A stretch of 64,000 bases of DNA from assembly GCF_016801865.2 (NCBI RefSeq), contig NC_068939.1:116322034-116386033 (forward strand), given 5' to 3'. A model generated the notes under the pieces. That model ran no database searches. It was not told where the DNA came from and saw nothing but the letters and a program-made list of their open reading frames with translations. Position numbers and translations under genes: made by a program. Shown piece after piece: positions 11,854 to 23,360 of the stretch. Position 1 is the first letter of the stretch. The number at the start of each line of letters is the position of its first letter. The stretch is from Culex pipiens pallens. Its lineage: Eukaryota > Arthropoda > Insecta > Diptera > Culicidae.

Positions 11854-11949
11854 AACTCCAAAACTCTATTAAGTTGTAAGTTATAAGAAATTGTGAACTA
11901 ACTAATGTGAACTAAAACCATTTTTTTACCGAAATGTTTAACAAGAGAG
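11854..11949. repeat. Left copy of a direct repeat bracketing the composite insertion
   Basis: About 100 bp beginning 'ctccaaaactctattaagtt' and ending 'accgaaatgtttaacaagag' recurs, with changes, at 21509-21626. The two copies enclose element P2, the LTR retrotransposon and the tRNA-like foldback. This is either a local segmental duplication or two copies of one repeat. Confidence 0.6.
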
Positions 11950-12233
11950 AAATTCTCTACGAAATCGGTCTTTTTTTTAGAATTTTAATTTTTGTATTTT
12001 TTGATCCAACTGAAACTTTTTTGGTGCCTTCGGTATGCCCAAAGAAGCCATTTTGCATCATTAGTTTGTCCATATAATTTTCCATACAAATTTGGCAGCT
12101 GTCCGTACAAAAACGGTGCATGAAAATTCAAAAATCTGTATCATTTGAAGGAATTTTTTGATCGATTTGGTGTCTTCGGCAAAGTTGTAGGTATGGGTAT
12201 GGTATGGACTACACTGAAAAAAATGATAAACGG
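11947..12233. repeat. Foldback element P2, left arm, interrupted by the LTR retrotransposon
   Basis: It starts GAGAAATTCTCTAC, a variant of the P-family terminus GAGCAATTCTCT, and follows the P3 and P4 arms closely. At 12230-12233 it reaches ACGG, the target duplication of the inserted LTR element. It resumes at 20561. P3 at about 49650-49690 shows what the unoccupied site looked like. Confidence 0.7.
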
Positions 12234-13389
12234 TGAACGGCCCGAGCGGTTTAGGCTTTCAGGATTTTTGTGATATTTACTCGTAGAGTCAAAACAGATC
12301 AGTAAACTTCACTTATCTGTATATTACACTTTTTGAAGATTACATTTTTACGGTAACACTTTCAACTTTTACGCGCACGATCACATCACTTTGCATTGAG
12401 ATCTTCGTCGAACCAGTTCTCTACGTTGAAGCCAGACTTGTCCTCCAGACCTCTTCGCCGAGCCATGCCAGACCCGAACTCTGCTACGTCCCTGGTTGAC
12501 TCCACGACGGCTAAGTCCCGGCGGACTCTTCCCAGCGGCTAAGTCCCGGCGGACTCTTCACAGCGGCTAAGTCCCGGCGGACTCTTCACAACGGCTAAGT
12601 CCCGGCGGACTCTTCACAGCGGCTAAGTCCCGGCGGACTGCGGCCTCCACCGCTAAGTCCGGCTGGACTGGGGCCTCTGCTACTGGTGGCTGCTGGCGGG
12701 TCCGGCTGGTCTGGGGCTTCTTCAGGATCTGGAACTGGACTGGGCTTGAACTGGCTGGAACTGACTGGAACTAACTGGAACTAATTGCCCTCCTCAAGAA
12801 TTTTGGGGTTTTTATAGTCAGTCCCCGAAAACTCTACTAAATTTTGTTCTACTAAAAGTGGTCCGTTTCGATGAGAAGCATCGATGAACCTCATGAATTA
12901 AATTATGCAGACCTCTGCAATTCTTCATGACTTTCCGTATGGTGTAGTGAGTACACCTCAAAATCGGAATCATGGGTTCGAACCATTGTCGTGAAACTTT
13001 AAATTATGTTATTGGAATATCAAAATTATGTTCCTAAAACATTCTCAAAAATGTTGGTCAATAATGAGAAGGTCGAATTCTCCATTGAACAAACATGCCA
13101 ATGAATTTGGTTAAGCCACACCCTCAATTTCCCCTGTGTAATAACATCGCACATTCATAATTGAAAGCTTAACCATTTTTTTGATTGCCTAACAATTGGC
13201 GAAATTTAATAAAGGGCTTTTCAGGTGAGGATGACTCATGATCCACACCTGTACATAAGCTTAATTATTTGTCGCGCAACGCGAGTCGACGGGTAAAATT
13301 ATTTATGCTTGCGTAAGCGCGCATGGTCAGAACTGTGGTGAGGATCGATAAATGGACAAATTTAATGATTTAAATTTGAGGTCGCTGCA
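12234..13389 (-). repeat. 3' LTR of copy 1
   Basis: On the minus strand the LTR reads TGCAGCGACC to GGGCCGTTCA (TG...CA ends). The TATA box is at 12809-12816 (TTTTTATA as written). Tandem units of about 28 bp with the core GGGACTTAGC lie at about 12520-12690, downstream of the predicted start site. An antisense tRNA-like module with B box GGGTTCGAACC is at 12974-12984. Confidence 0.9.
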
Positions 13390-13402
13390 TTCCCCCACAC
13401 TT
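13390..13402 (-). promoter_or_regulatory. Polypurine tract of copy 1 (plus-strand primer)
   Basis: On the minus strand the sequence AAGTGTGGGGGAA abuts the 3' LTR, the standard site where plus-strand DNA synthesis starts. It is preceded by CATCTAGCTGGT. A near copy with the same leader lies at 13585-13598. Confidence 0.8.
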
Positions 13403-13584
13403 ACCAGCTAGATGTTTGTATACTTGAAAAGCATTAAGAACATCTATCGAAAGTTATTTGTAGGTTGGAAGAATATTCCCAAAATTAATAATTTGATTTG
13501 TGAAAAAAAACTTTGCAAAAAATCATAAAAAATATAATTGGCTGGCTATAAAAAAAATTATTTAAAAAAATTGGTTCGGTTAAT

Positions 13585-13598
13585 CTCCCCCACACTTA
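13585..13598 (-). promoter_or_regulatory. Second, internal polypurine-tract-like site of copy 1
   Basis: On the minus strand it reads TAAGTGTGGGGGAG after CATCTAGCTGA, about 195 bp inside the 3' LTR. The same duplicate is kept in copy 2 at 41164-41176. Confidence 0.6.
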
Positions 13599-16500
13599 TC
13601 AGCTAGATGATCGTCTGAAAGAAATGATCATCTATGGAAAGAATATTGTCGGGTGTAGTGATCGTGCGGTTTACAATTTGTTCTTCTTGTGGTTTCTTGA
13701 AAATTGCTTTATAATTATAATTGCTCTTTTGATTTTTCTACTGTAAAATTATTTTCATTACTCTTTTGATCTTTGGTCCTGTTAAATTACTTGAATTACT
13801 GTTTTGAACTTCTCTTGTAAAATTATTTTCGTTGAAACTAATTTACATAAACTTGCATTTGAAATTAATTTTCATTATCTCTTCTAAAAAAAATCATTGC
13901 ATTTTTTTTTAAACAAAATCTGTTGTAGAACTGTGTTGATCGGCTGGTTGTAATCGTTGTCGTCTTCCATCAAAAATTGTCTTTATCGTGAGGCTATTCA
14001 TTCCACAGTGACTTGGTCAATTGGTTCGTTTTCGAGGCTAAGGTGTTGAATTTCGTCAATTAGTGCAATTGTCGTTTCCATCATGAATTATGCTTCATAA
14101 CCCAGCTGTGAGTTGACTATGGTCAGTTTTGAGAGTGCATTGACTTCTCATTTGCTGAGTATTGTGAATTGTTCGTGAATCCAGTATTTTTGTCCAAAAT
14201 TGACTTTTCCAGTTGCTTTGCATCTTTGACATTCTCAAATTATTGTCATCGGTTGATGTAATTCCTTTATCAAATGTTTAGGACATGTTGTTAGTCCAAA
14301 ATTGTCTTTTCGTGTAATTTGCAACTTTGGCCTTTGTAAATTAATGACATCGGATGATGTTATCATTTGTTTACCATGATCTTCTCCTTTTCAATAGTTT
14401 CAGACGTGCAGTATGATCTCAACTTGCATTTTTGTTCCATTATTGATGTTTCAATCATCTTTACTTCGCTTAATTCCACATTTCGATTTAGTAATTTGTT
14501 TTACGTGAATGTCTCGTTACAAAAAGTGCGATTTAATTCGACTTGATCCTCATTGATATGACCTTTTACAACAACATCAACACCGTTACCTGTCCAACCT
14601 CCCGCATGACTTTGCCACTCCCCATCTTGCCATCACAAACTTCTGCATACGAACGCGTAGAACCTCTCAGCATACGAACGCGTCGATCATCCTTGTGTTT
14701 CGTCTCCCGTCTCTGTCATATTTTACTTCAGTTTCTACATTTGTTTCTCCCACAAAAATGTCTTACTTGTTTTCTTCGCATGAACAATATTTTATAATTT
14801 TCAGGAATCTATCATTTAATTTCTGTGCAAAATTGAAAATCAAATTTACTTACAATCTTATAAATCTTGTTGATATTTTTATATGAAATCAGTTCTATTA
14901 TTTTCAATACTAAAAAAAAATCAGTTCTAATTGACTATTATTTTTATACTTGAATAAAAAAATTACTCTATAAAGTTTTTCACTGATCTATACATCCTAT
15001 CATCTTGTCATTGCAATACTGCGCATATTAGAATATCCTTTCTGTTATATCAACTTTTTATGAAACTTGTCTGTCACTTTGTGTTTTCAAATTTGTCAAA
15101 CCCATTTAATAAATTTGTTTATTTGAGCAATTCGCAATAAAATGCTGAATTTGCAAGATAATTAGTTGGTTCAATTATCATTTTAATGATATCGTTCTGA
15201 TTTTTTTTTCTCTGAATTTTATCAGTTTAAAGGTGTTTTTCCCTTGAAGCATTATTTTATCCCTTGAAAATCCCTTGAAGCATTATTTATCCCTTGATTT
15301 TCCCTTGAAGCATTATTTATCCATTCCCTTTAATTATCATTTGACTATCCCCGTAAAGTGCAAATGTTTTGAAATGTTTTTAACATATTGAATCCCCCCA
15401 TGGATTACAACTGTTTTGAAGCTTTATTCGACAAAAAAAACTCTCCCCATAGAGTACAATTGTCTACTTTTTAATCCCTTTGGCGTTGCTTTATCAGTTT
15501 ATGTATCCCTAGATCGGAACTTTTACCGTCCTTTTCGATCTTTTTAGATTCCCCACGATATACTCACAAATTTTACCCTTCCTTGAGCTGAATTCCATAT
15601 TCGTCCTTGCAAGCGTCCTTGCTGATATTGTTGTCTTCTTGATCGTCTTCCAATGGTTTCCTGTAAATCCTTCGTATTAGCGTATAAAAAGTCTGAAAAT
15701 AAATTCTTAATACTTTGTTAAGTAAATTATAAAACACATGTTTACATTCAACAATCATTCTGGGTGGCCTTCCCTTGTCCAATTATTCTCACACACATTC
15801 TTACTTGCATACATGTTGTTTTGGAACATTTAATAATCACACCATCTTCATTTGCTTGTCGTTGAAATTTCATTATTGTTCAGTCCGTTTGATTTGTTTT
15901 TATTTGTAGTTAAAAATTGCGTAATTGTTTTTCTAAAACCCTGTTAACCCATTTAAGCTCAATTAAGTATATTCCCAAAATTGCAACCCAACAGCTTCTT
16001 AATTGTTTTAACGTGTTTCATCACTGCTTCATTATTATGTTTATATTTGATCATTATCGCTTCACGTGGTTTTCAAAAAAAAATAAAAATAATGTATAAA
16101 CTCAGTACTGGTATTTTTCTTAATCTGTTTCTTTTTTAAACCCCATCAATTCAATCATATATAAAAATTATCTTTCATCCCAAATTCATAACATTCTTGT
16201 TTGCGCATTTTTTTAGATAATAATCATTCATATTTTGTTTAACTCAACATTAATTCATTTATCATATCAAATCAATCATATATTCTTTTTTCATGTTTAT
16301 TTTTCTATATAAAAAATCAGTATTTGTAACACATTTGTTTGATTCATTTAGTTCTCTTGATAACAATCGTTTTTTTCTAATTCATCAATCATATCAATTC
16401 AATAAGTTTTTTTTATTATTATTTTTATTTTTGTTCAATATACATAAATAATCCCGTGTGTTAAAAATAAATATTTTCATTCCTTGTAGGCTTTTGATAT

Positions 16501-16819
16501 TAATCGTTTATGATACTATGTCATTCATTGCATAAATCGCTTATTTTTTTACTTTATTTTAACTGTACTGTAATTGTCATTTCAAAATATTTTTCTTGTA
16601 TTGGAGCATTTCATTTTAAATTATGATAAATGTATATTGTTAAAAAAAAAAAATATTAAATGTATTTTAATACGGGTACATTGTGAACTATCATTTAGTG
16701 TTATGTTAATCATTATATTTTCTAAGTCTATTATTATGTACATTTTCAAATTTGTTTCCATTTTTAATAGTGGTCGTTTGATCGCTGTTAAATTTAACGA
16801 TATCGTAAGGGCCTCGCCA
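13599..16819 (-). other. Long untranslated 3' region of copy 1
   Basis: About 3.2 kb between pol and the polypurine tracts has no long open frame, yet aligns along its whole length with 38107-41374 of copy 2. It includes three tandem 'cccttgaagcattatttat' units (about 15240-15325) and a conserved acceptor-like TTATTTTCAG near 15690. Scattered short frames around 13950-14500 read like decayed coding sequence, possibly a former env-type ORF. The same stops occur in both copies, so any decay came before their spread. Confidence 0.6.
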
Positions 16820-18979
16820 CTAATTTTGTAACTTTTGACCAATTCCTGTTTGTACCATTTGTACCAAAACTCTATCTCCCCTTATTGGTACCCAATCATT
16901 TGTCTTTTTGTCATAAATTTCCTTTCTTTTTTCTTTTGATAATATTAAGTTGTTTCTAGCAGTTTCATGAGCATCCTTGAATATATCTTTCATTGAACAA
17001 ATATAGTCGTCATAATTTAAATCTGAATCATTGATTTTATAAATTGTGCTTGGTATTGTAGCTTTTCTTCCATACAAAAGTTCATAGGGAGAATATCCAG
17101 TTGATGAATTTTCTGTAGTGTTGTATTCAAACATAAAATATGGTATTAATTCATCCCAACATTGTGGATCTTTGCCAATAAAATTTCGTAAATAAACTTT
17201 CAACTCTCTATTTGATCTCTCTACTAAATTAGCTTGAGGATGATATGCACTTGTAACGATCTTTTTAATGTGCAATATTTTGCATGTATGTTGCAATAAT
17301 TTGCTTACAAAGTTTGTACCTCGATCGGTTACAACTTCTTTAGGAGCACCAAATTTACAAACAAAGTTTTCGACAAAAGTTCTAGCAACAGTAGTACTTT
17401 CTTGGTTTTCCATGGGAGCTACAATCAAAAATCTTGTTAAATCATCTTGTATCACAAGTCCACAATTGTTTCCATTATTAGAAATTGGTAACATAACCAC
17501 ATCCATATAAATTTTATCAAAAGGTTCATACGATGTTGTCGTAATTTTCATTGGCATCTTATTTGCTGGCCATATTTTATTCTTTTGACAAGAATCACAT
17601 TGCTTTACATAATTCAAAACATCTCTTCGCATATTTTCCCATGTAAATAGAGGACTCATTCTTTTAATCATTCGTTTACCTCCGACATGACCACCCAACG
17701 GTGCGTCGTGAAAATCTTTAAGCACTTGATCTCTGTCTTCTGGCTTTACATAAATTCGTTCATTTTCTGTTGCATATAGTGTAAATGACTTTGAAAGTTT
17801 CATTGCAAAAAATCGTAATAAGTTTAGTTCCAACTCTGTTTTAAATATTCTATGAGAAATAATTTGTATAACTGATGCATCTTTAGCAAAATCAGGATAA
17901 TCTTTAAAGCTTTTAAATAAACCATCGAAAAATTCTTCATTTTTAACTGCTGAACGATATGTTCCATTCAAAATTAAACCCCAAATTTTCTTTTGCGGGA
18001 ATACAAATATATTTTCATTGGTGTAATCCTTAATACCATGTGGAAGGTCAATGTATTTACTCAATTCTTTGTGTACCGTAACACTGTTTAATATCATAAA
18101 AGTAGCTTCGGCTTGTTCAAATGGTATAATATTTTTAGAAAATTTTAAAACGTTAAAATCGATATCTGTATCTTGGAAATCCTTGTAGGTAAATGTTTCA
18201 TCGTTGCTATCATCGTCATTATCTAAGTTTATGTCAATTTGTTGAAGTCCATTCATATTATTATTCCAATTAGTGTTGTTTCTAGATAAATTCTTTCTGT
18301 TTGAAGTATTTGTTGTGTTTTGATTATCTGAAATATTTTGTCTATTTTGTTTTGCTTGTTGACGAGTTGTAATTGCTACTAATTTTGATGCTTGTTTATC
18401 ATCTGCATGATCTTCATCATTATTTAAACGTGAGAGAAAATCTGCAACCACATTGTCCTTTCCTTGCTTGTAACGAATTTCACATCCAATGCCTTGGATT
18501 TTCAAACGAAGTTTTGTCAAAGTTGGTGAAGTTTCCTTCAAATGCCATAGAGCTACCAACGGTCTATGATCTGTGTAAACGATAAAATCTTGGTTATAGA
18601 TAAAATGTTTGAAGTGGTCTACTGCCCAAACAATAGCTAGTAGTTCCTTCTCGATAGTAAAATAATTTCTTTCTGACCCGATAAGCGCACGACTTGCGTA
18701 AGCGATGGGGTGATCATTTGACTTCTCATTAGTAAGAACTGCTCCGATAGCATAATCGCTAGCATCAGTTGTCAAAACAAATTTGTCATTGTAGTTCGGT
18801 CTAACTAAAACTAGTTCTGAAATTAAATAGTTTTTTAATTCTTCAAAAGCATTTTCACATTCTTCTGTCCAAATAAATTTCACATTTTTCTTTAGTAATG
18901 CATTAAGTGGCTTACGTTTATCTGCAATGTTTGGAATAAATTTTCCATAAAAATTAACAGTTCCCAAAAATGATCTCAC
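16820..18979 (-). pseudogene. pol: 3' part of pol (end of RT connection, RNase H, integrase), copy 1
   Basis: This 719-codon open stretch matches residues from about 791 of the copy 2 polyprotein. It keeps the RNase H start (TTDASDYAIGAVL), the TDHRPLVAL block, the integrase zinc-binding H..H..C..C region and the integrase D, D, E residues. Its first codon is only the first Met after the deletion junction. The protease and the RT catalytic YLDD lie in the deleted part. The frame also ends early: the codon after QN is TAG where copy 2 has AAG, removing the last 45 or so residues with the GPY module (KWRGPY). It therefore cannot make a functional pol. Confidence 0.9.
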
Positions 18980-19111
18980 ATTTTTAAATTTTGGTATAAC
19001 TTTTGTTTACTCACCCTAAACTGCCAGATTTCCATGGTCGTCTTCTTGGGTGTTCGATGCGGCTGAATTTCGTCTCCAGTTGATCCAGATGATCTCGTCA
19101 TTGTTGAATCC

Positions 19112-19213
19112 CTAGTGTTGTCCATCGTTGGCCGGTTTTGAAATTTTCGATGCTTCTGCCATTGGTCGAGCCCGTTTTGGTTCCATCTCGTAATGCTGCA
19201 CATTTGCTTCCAT
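19112..19213 (-). CDS. 33-codon leader ORF of copy 1
   Basis: This short ORF lies between primer-binding site and deletion junction, starting MEANVQ and carrying a basic PKRARP stretch. Compared with copy 2 (32960-33061) there are five base differences, all at third codon positions. Four are silent and one is His/Gln. An overlapping 75-codon frame (18976-19203) takes several replacements from the same changes. The pattern points to translation of the 33-codon frame. Its function is unknown. Confidence 0.5.
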   Translation of the reverse strand: MEANVQHYEMEPKRARPMAEASKISKPANDGQH

Positions 19214-19389
19214 CTTAGAACTCCTCACATAACATTTTCTTCAATTTAACGTTTTTTTTTTTACACTATTTTAACTGTTTGTTACTTCGCGAAATCATTT
19301 TGTTCATTAATTTTCACACATAGTCACATTTTTAACTCTCGGTTTTGTCCAATCAAAATGGCATGTCCAAACACACACAGCGTTGCTTT

Positions 19390-19402
19390 CCGCTAGTCAC
19401 CA
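19390..19402 (-). promoter_or_regulatory. Primer-binding site of copy 1
   Basis: Two bases inside the 5' LTR the minus strand reads TGGTGACTAGCGG, complementary to a tRNA 3' end finishing in CCA. The primer tRNA was not identified. Identical in copy 2. Confidence 0.75.
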
Positions 19403-19404
19403 CC

Positions 19405-20560
19405 TGAACGGCCCGAGCGGTTTAGGCTTTCAGGATTTTTGTGATATTTACTCGTAGAGTCAAAACAGATCAGTAAACTTCACTTATCTGTATATTACAC
19501 TTTTTGAAGATTACATTTTTACGGTAACACTTTCAACTTTTACGCGCACGATCACATCACTTTGCATTGAGATCTTCGTCGAACCAGTTCTCTACGTTGA
19601 AGCCAGACTTGTCCTCCAGACCTCTTCGCCGAGCCATGCCAGACCCGAACTCTGCTACGTCCCTGGTTGACTCCACGACGGCTAAGTCCCGGCGGACTCT
19701 TCCCAGCGGCTAAGTCCCGGCGGACTCTTCACAGCGGCTAAGTCCCGGCGGACTCTTCACAACGGCTAAGTCCCGGCGGACTCTTCACAGCGGCTAAGTC
19801 CCGGCGGACTGCGGCCTCCACCGCTAAGTCCGGCTGGACTGGGGCCTCTGCTACTGGTGGCTGCTGGCGGGTCCGGCTGGTCTGGGGCTTCTTCAGGATC
19901 TGGAACTGGACTGGGCTTGAACTGGCTGGAACTGACTGGAACTAACTGGAACTAATTGCCCTCCTCAAGAATTTTGGGGTTTTTATAGTCAGTCCCCGAA
20001 AACTCTACTAAATTTTGTTCTACTAAAAGTGGTCCGTTTCGATGAGAAGCATCGATGAACCTCATGAATTAAATTATGCAGACCTCTGCAATTCTTCATG
20101 ACTTTCCGTATGGTGTAGTGAGTACACCTCAAAATCGGAATCATGGGTTCGAACCATTGTCGTGAAACTTTAAATTATGTTATTGGAATATCAAAATTAT
20201 GTTCCTAAAACATTCTCAAAAATGTTGGTCAATAATGAGAAGGTCGAATTCTCCATTGAACAAACATGCCAATGAATTTGGTTAAGCCACACCCTCAATT
20301 TCCCCTGTGTAATAACATCGCACATTCATAATTGAAAGCTTAACCATTTTTTTGATTGCCTAACAATTGGCGAAATTTAATAAAGGGCTTTTCAGGTGAG
20401 GATGACTCATGATCCACACCTGTACATAAGCTTAATTATTTGTCGCGCAACGCGAGTCGACGGGTAAAATTATTTATGCTTGCGTAAGCGCGCATGGTCA
20501 GAACTGTGGTGAGGATCGATAAATGGACAAATTTAATGATTTAAATTTGAGGTCGCTGCA
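19405..20560 (-). repeat. 5' LTR of copy 1
   Basis: It is 1156 bp, the same length as the 3' LTR, and reads the same in every block compared. The TATA box is at 19980-19987 and the tRNA-like B box at 20145-20155, both at the same offset as in the other LTR. Confidence 0.9.
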
Positions 20561-20765
20561 ACGGTAAAAAAAATTTTGGTGATTTTTTATTTAACTTTTT
20601 GTCACTAAAACTTGATTTTCGTATCAACAAAGTTTAAAAAAGCAAAATATAGAGATTTTTCCCAGCTTTTCAAAAGTATTTTTTTCAAGAGTGAGCAAAC
20701 ATGTGCACTAATTTAAAAAAAAAAGAAAAACTGCGCCTATTTTCAAAAAAGTTACCTAAAAACAG
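20561..20765. repeat. Foldback element P2, right remnant
   Basis: The P-family sequence resumes directly after the LTR element with ACGG. It includes 'tttaactttttgtcact' and 'gcaaaatatagagattttt', with internal losses compared with P3. It stops near 20765 where unrelated sequence begins; the right terminus is missing. Confidence 0.65.
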
Positions 20766-20769
20766 TCAT

Positions 20770-21490
20770 GCTTTTGAACGGGTTCTCCGTTCGTGCAAGT
20801 TCACAAAGCAACACGAAAAAAACAGCTCTGAGAACGAACGCTCGTCTCTAAGAAACGTTCGTCCAGTAGGCCTTTTTGAAACGAACCGAGAACCCAGTTC
20901 AGAACTTCAACATTTTCCTTTGATAAGACCTCAGTAGACTAGCTAAACTTCATTGACTTTTAATCATCCGATCACATGTCAGTACTGCTAGCTTAGTGGT
21001 AACAATTAGGTTTAGTAATCAGAGGTAGTGAGTTCGAATCTCTTTTTTCCTGAACTTGAAAAGCATGGATTTTTTTAAATCACGGTGGCAATAAGTTTTC
21101 GTCTCCTTTTTAGTTGGGGTGCTTTTTGCTTTTTAACTGTTTCATTTAGTCTCCCTAGCTTCCCAGCTGGAGTGTCCCTTGATTTGTATAACATGTAATT
21201 TCAGTCGTCGTCAAAAAGTTGGTACCCAACCACACAAAAAAAAATATTTCAAATACATGAGATTCGAACTCACTTCCTTTGAATACTGTACTTGCATGTT
21301 ACCACCGAGCTAACTAAGCTCTATATAAATCATTCTACTGAATGTTTATTTAAGTTAAACAGTTGCCATAGAGAGCATCTGGCTACAGGCGGTTCACAGA
21401 ACGCGTTCCAAACTTTGAAGAGAACGGCACGAAAAAGTAAAGTTCTGTTTTTGGAACGAAAAGCAATGGCTCCTGCGCTGTGGGTTCAGT
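20770..21490. repeat. Two tRNA-like modules in opposite orientation, possible SINE pair or foldback
   Basis: On the + strand at about 20988-21045 there is an A-box-like TAGCTTAGTGGTAA and a B-box-like AGTTCGAATCTC. On the minus strand at about 21252-21310 there is a TTAGCTCGGTGGTAAC and GAGTTCGAATCTCATG. They face each other across about 200 bp. Outer sequences rich in 'gaacg' ('cgttcgt', 'gcgttcc') also occur on both sides. This may be a foldback of tRNA-derived elements or two SINE fragments; ends are not defined. Confidence 0.4.
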
Positions 21491-21508
21491 TCATTTTGAA
21501 GAAAGAGA

Positions 21509-21626
21509 AACTCCAAAACTCTATTAAGTTGTTAGTTATAAGAAAATATGAACTAATTATTTACTCGTAAAATAATTGAATTGAGTGTTAAAAAAACATT
21601 TTTTACCGAAATGTTTAACAAGAGTT
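21509..21626. repeat. Right copy of the bracketing direct repeat
   Basis: This is the partner of 11854-11949, with an extra 'atttactcgtaaaataattg'-like insertion in the middle. It marks the right limit of the composite region. Confidence 0.6.
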
Positions 21627-22300
21627 AAAAACAGATTGATTTGATCTGTTATATTGCCTCAAATCTTTTGAGTCGCCTATATATTTTTTTGTTTTATAAA
21701 ATTCATACTTGAAGATTATACAAATTATTATACTATGTTTTGTATCAATTTAAAATTCTTAGTTCAAAGGAAGGCCTGAACAGATAAAAACACACCTTTT
21801 ATTTTTATTTTTTGTAAAGTACTGTTTCTTAAAAATGCACTAGAATTATCATTCAATTCATCTTATTCTCATACCTTAAAATATAAAAAAAAAAACTGTT
21901 AATGTATGCAACAATGCAAAACAGTAATTAATCTACAATCAATTTTCTTTTTGAAGAAATTAGGCTGCACAAATCCAATTCCAAGGAGCAAAAAAAAAGA
22001 ACAGAAAAGTTCAATTTTTCAATGATGATTTAAGTGCAATCAACTGAAATCTAATTCAAATTCCCTGCGGTTAGAATCAATTTTGGCATGTTTGGTATAG
22101 TTGAAAAATCTTTTGAATTTTGTAAATTTTTTATGTACAAAACCGCAAAAAGTGTGTTTTTTCGCATTTTTGAACAAATCGTACATTTTTTGAATATCAA
22201 CTGTACGGGTGTACGATGCAATTGTCAATGTTTTTTTTTTCATTGAAATGTTGAAATTCTGGCTTGTAATTTCAATTATTATTTTTTTTAATTGATTAAT
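21627..22300. other. No gene seen
   Basis: AT-rich DNA with A and T runs. The short minus-strand frame at 22040-22243 has no recognisable features. Confidence 0.5.
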
Positions 22301-23112
22301 GATTTATGATTTATGATTTATGATTTATGATTTATGATTTATGATTTATGATTTATGATTTATGATTTATGATTTATGATTTATGATTTATGATTTATGA
22401 TTTATGATTTATGATTTATGATTTATGATTTATGATTTATGATTTATGATTTATGATTTATGATTTATGATTTATGATTTATGATTTATGATTTATGATT
22501 TATGATTTATGATTTATGATTTATGATTTATGATTTATGATTTATGATTTATGATTTATGATTTATGATTTATGATTTATGATTTATGATTTATGATTTA
22601 TGATTTATGATTTATGATTTATGATTTATGATTTATGATTTATGATTTATGATTTATGATTTATGATTTATGATTTATGATTTATGATTTATGATTTATG
22701 ATTTATGATTTATGATTTATGATTTATGATTTATGATTTATGATTTATGATTTATGATTTATGATTTATGATTTATGATTTATGATTTATGATTTATGAT
22801 TTATGATTTATGATTTATGATTTATGATTTATGATTTATGATTTATGATTTATGATTTATGATTTATGATTTATGATTTATGATTTATGATTTATGATTT
22901 ATGATTTATGATTTATGATTTATGATTTATGATTTATGATTTATGATTTATGATTTATGATTTATGATTTATGATTTATGATTTATGATTTATGATTTAT
23001 GATTTATGATTTATGATTTATGATTTATGATTTATGATTTATGATTTATGATTTATGATTTATGATTTATGATTTATGATTTATGATTTATGATTTATGA
23101 TTTATGATTTAT
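22301..23112. repeat. 7-bp tandem array (GATTTAT), about 116 copies
   Basis: The 812 bp consist of GATTTAT repeated head to tail with no interruption seen, ending at 'gatttatagtttc'. Such purity over 116 units points to recent expansion or ongoing slippage. It is not the TTAGG insect telomere repeat. Confidence 0.95.
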
Positions 23113-23305
23113 AGTTTCAATACAAATTTGTAATATATCTTTACAAAATTAAACATTACTTGAAAACGTGCTACGCCTTCCCTAAAAGTAAGCGTGACCC
23201 CTTCTCATGAACCCTAATACGCTCTTTACTGGCGTCGAGCCCCAGATTATCATCTAATTTGAATGGCAAATCTTTAAAGATATGCAATGCATACAAACCC
23301 ATACT

Positions 23306-23306
<1 letters not shown>

Positions 23307-23358
<52 letters not shown>
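23307..23358. repeat. AC/CA dinucleotide microsatellite, 26 copies
   Basis: An uninterrupted AC run of 52 bp, followed by 'actccctttg'. Typical polymorphic microsatellite. Confidence 0.95.

Positions 23359-23360
<2 letters not shown>

Larger units (their letters stand above)
12234..20560 (-). mobile_element. Ty3/gypsy LTR retrotransposon copy 1, minus strand, internally deleted
   Basis: The 8327-bp element has 1156-bp LTRs at both ends, a primer-binding site, a polypurine tract and a 4-bp target duplication ACGG (12230-12233 and 20561-20564). Relative to copy 2 it has lost about 2.64 kb, from just after the leader splice-donor region to the middle of the reverse-transcriptase domain. The 3' part of pol is retained. 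The loss makes it non-autonomous. Its two LTRs have equal length and show no differences in the parts compared, so insertion looks recent and the deletion probably predates it. Mobilisation would need an intact relative such as copy 2. Confidence 0.9.

Noticed and set aside
22301..23112. Telomeric repeat
   Set aside because: The unit GATTTAT is not the insect TTAGG repeat, and the array is internal.
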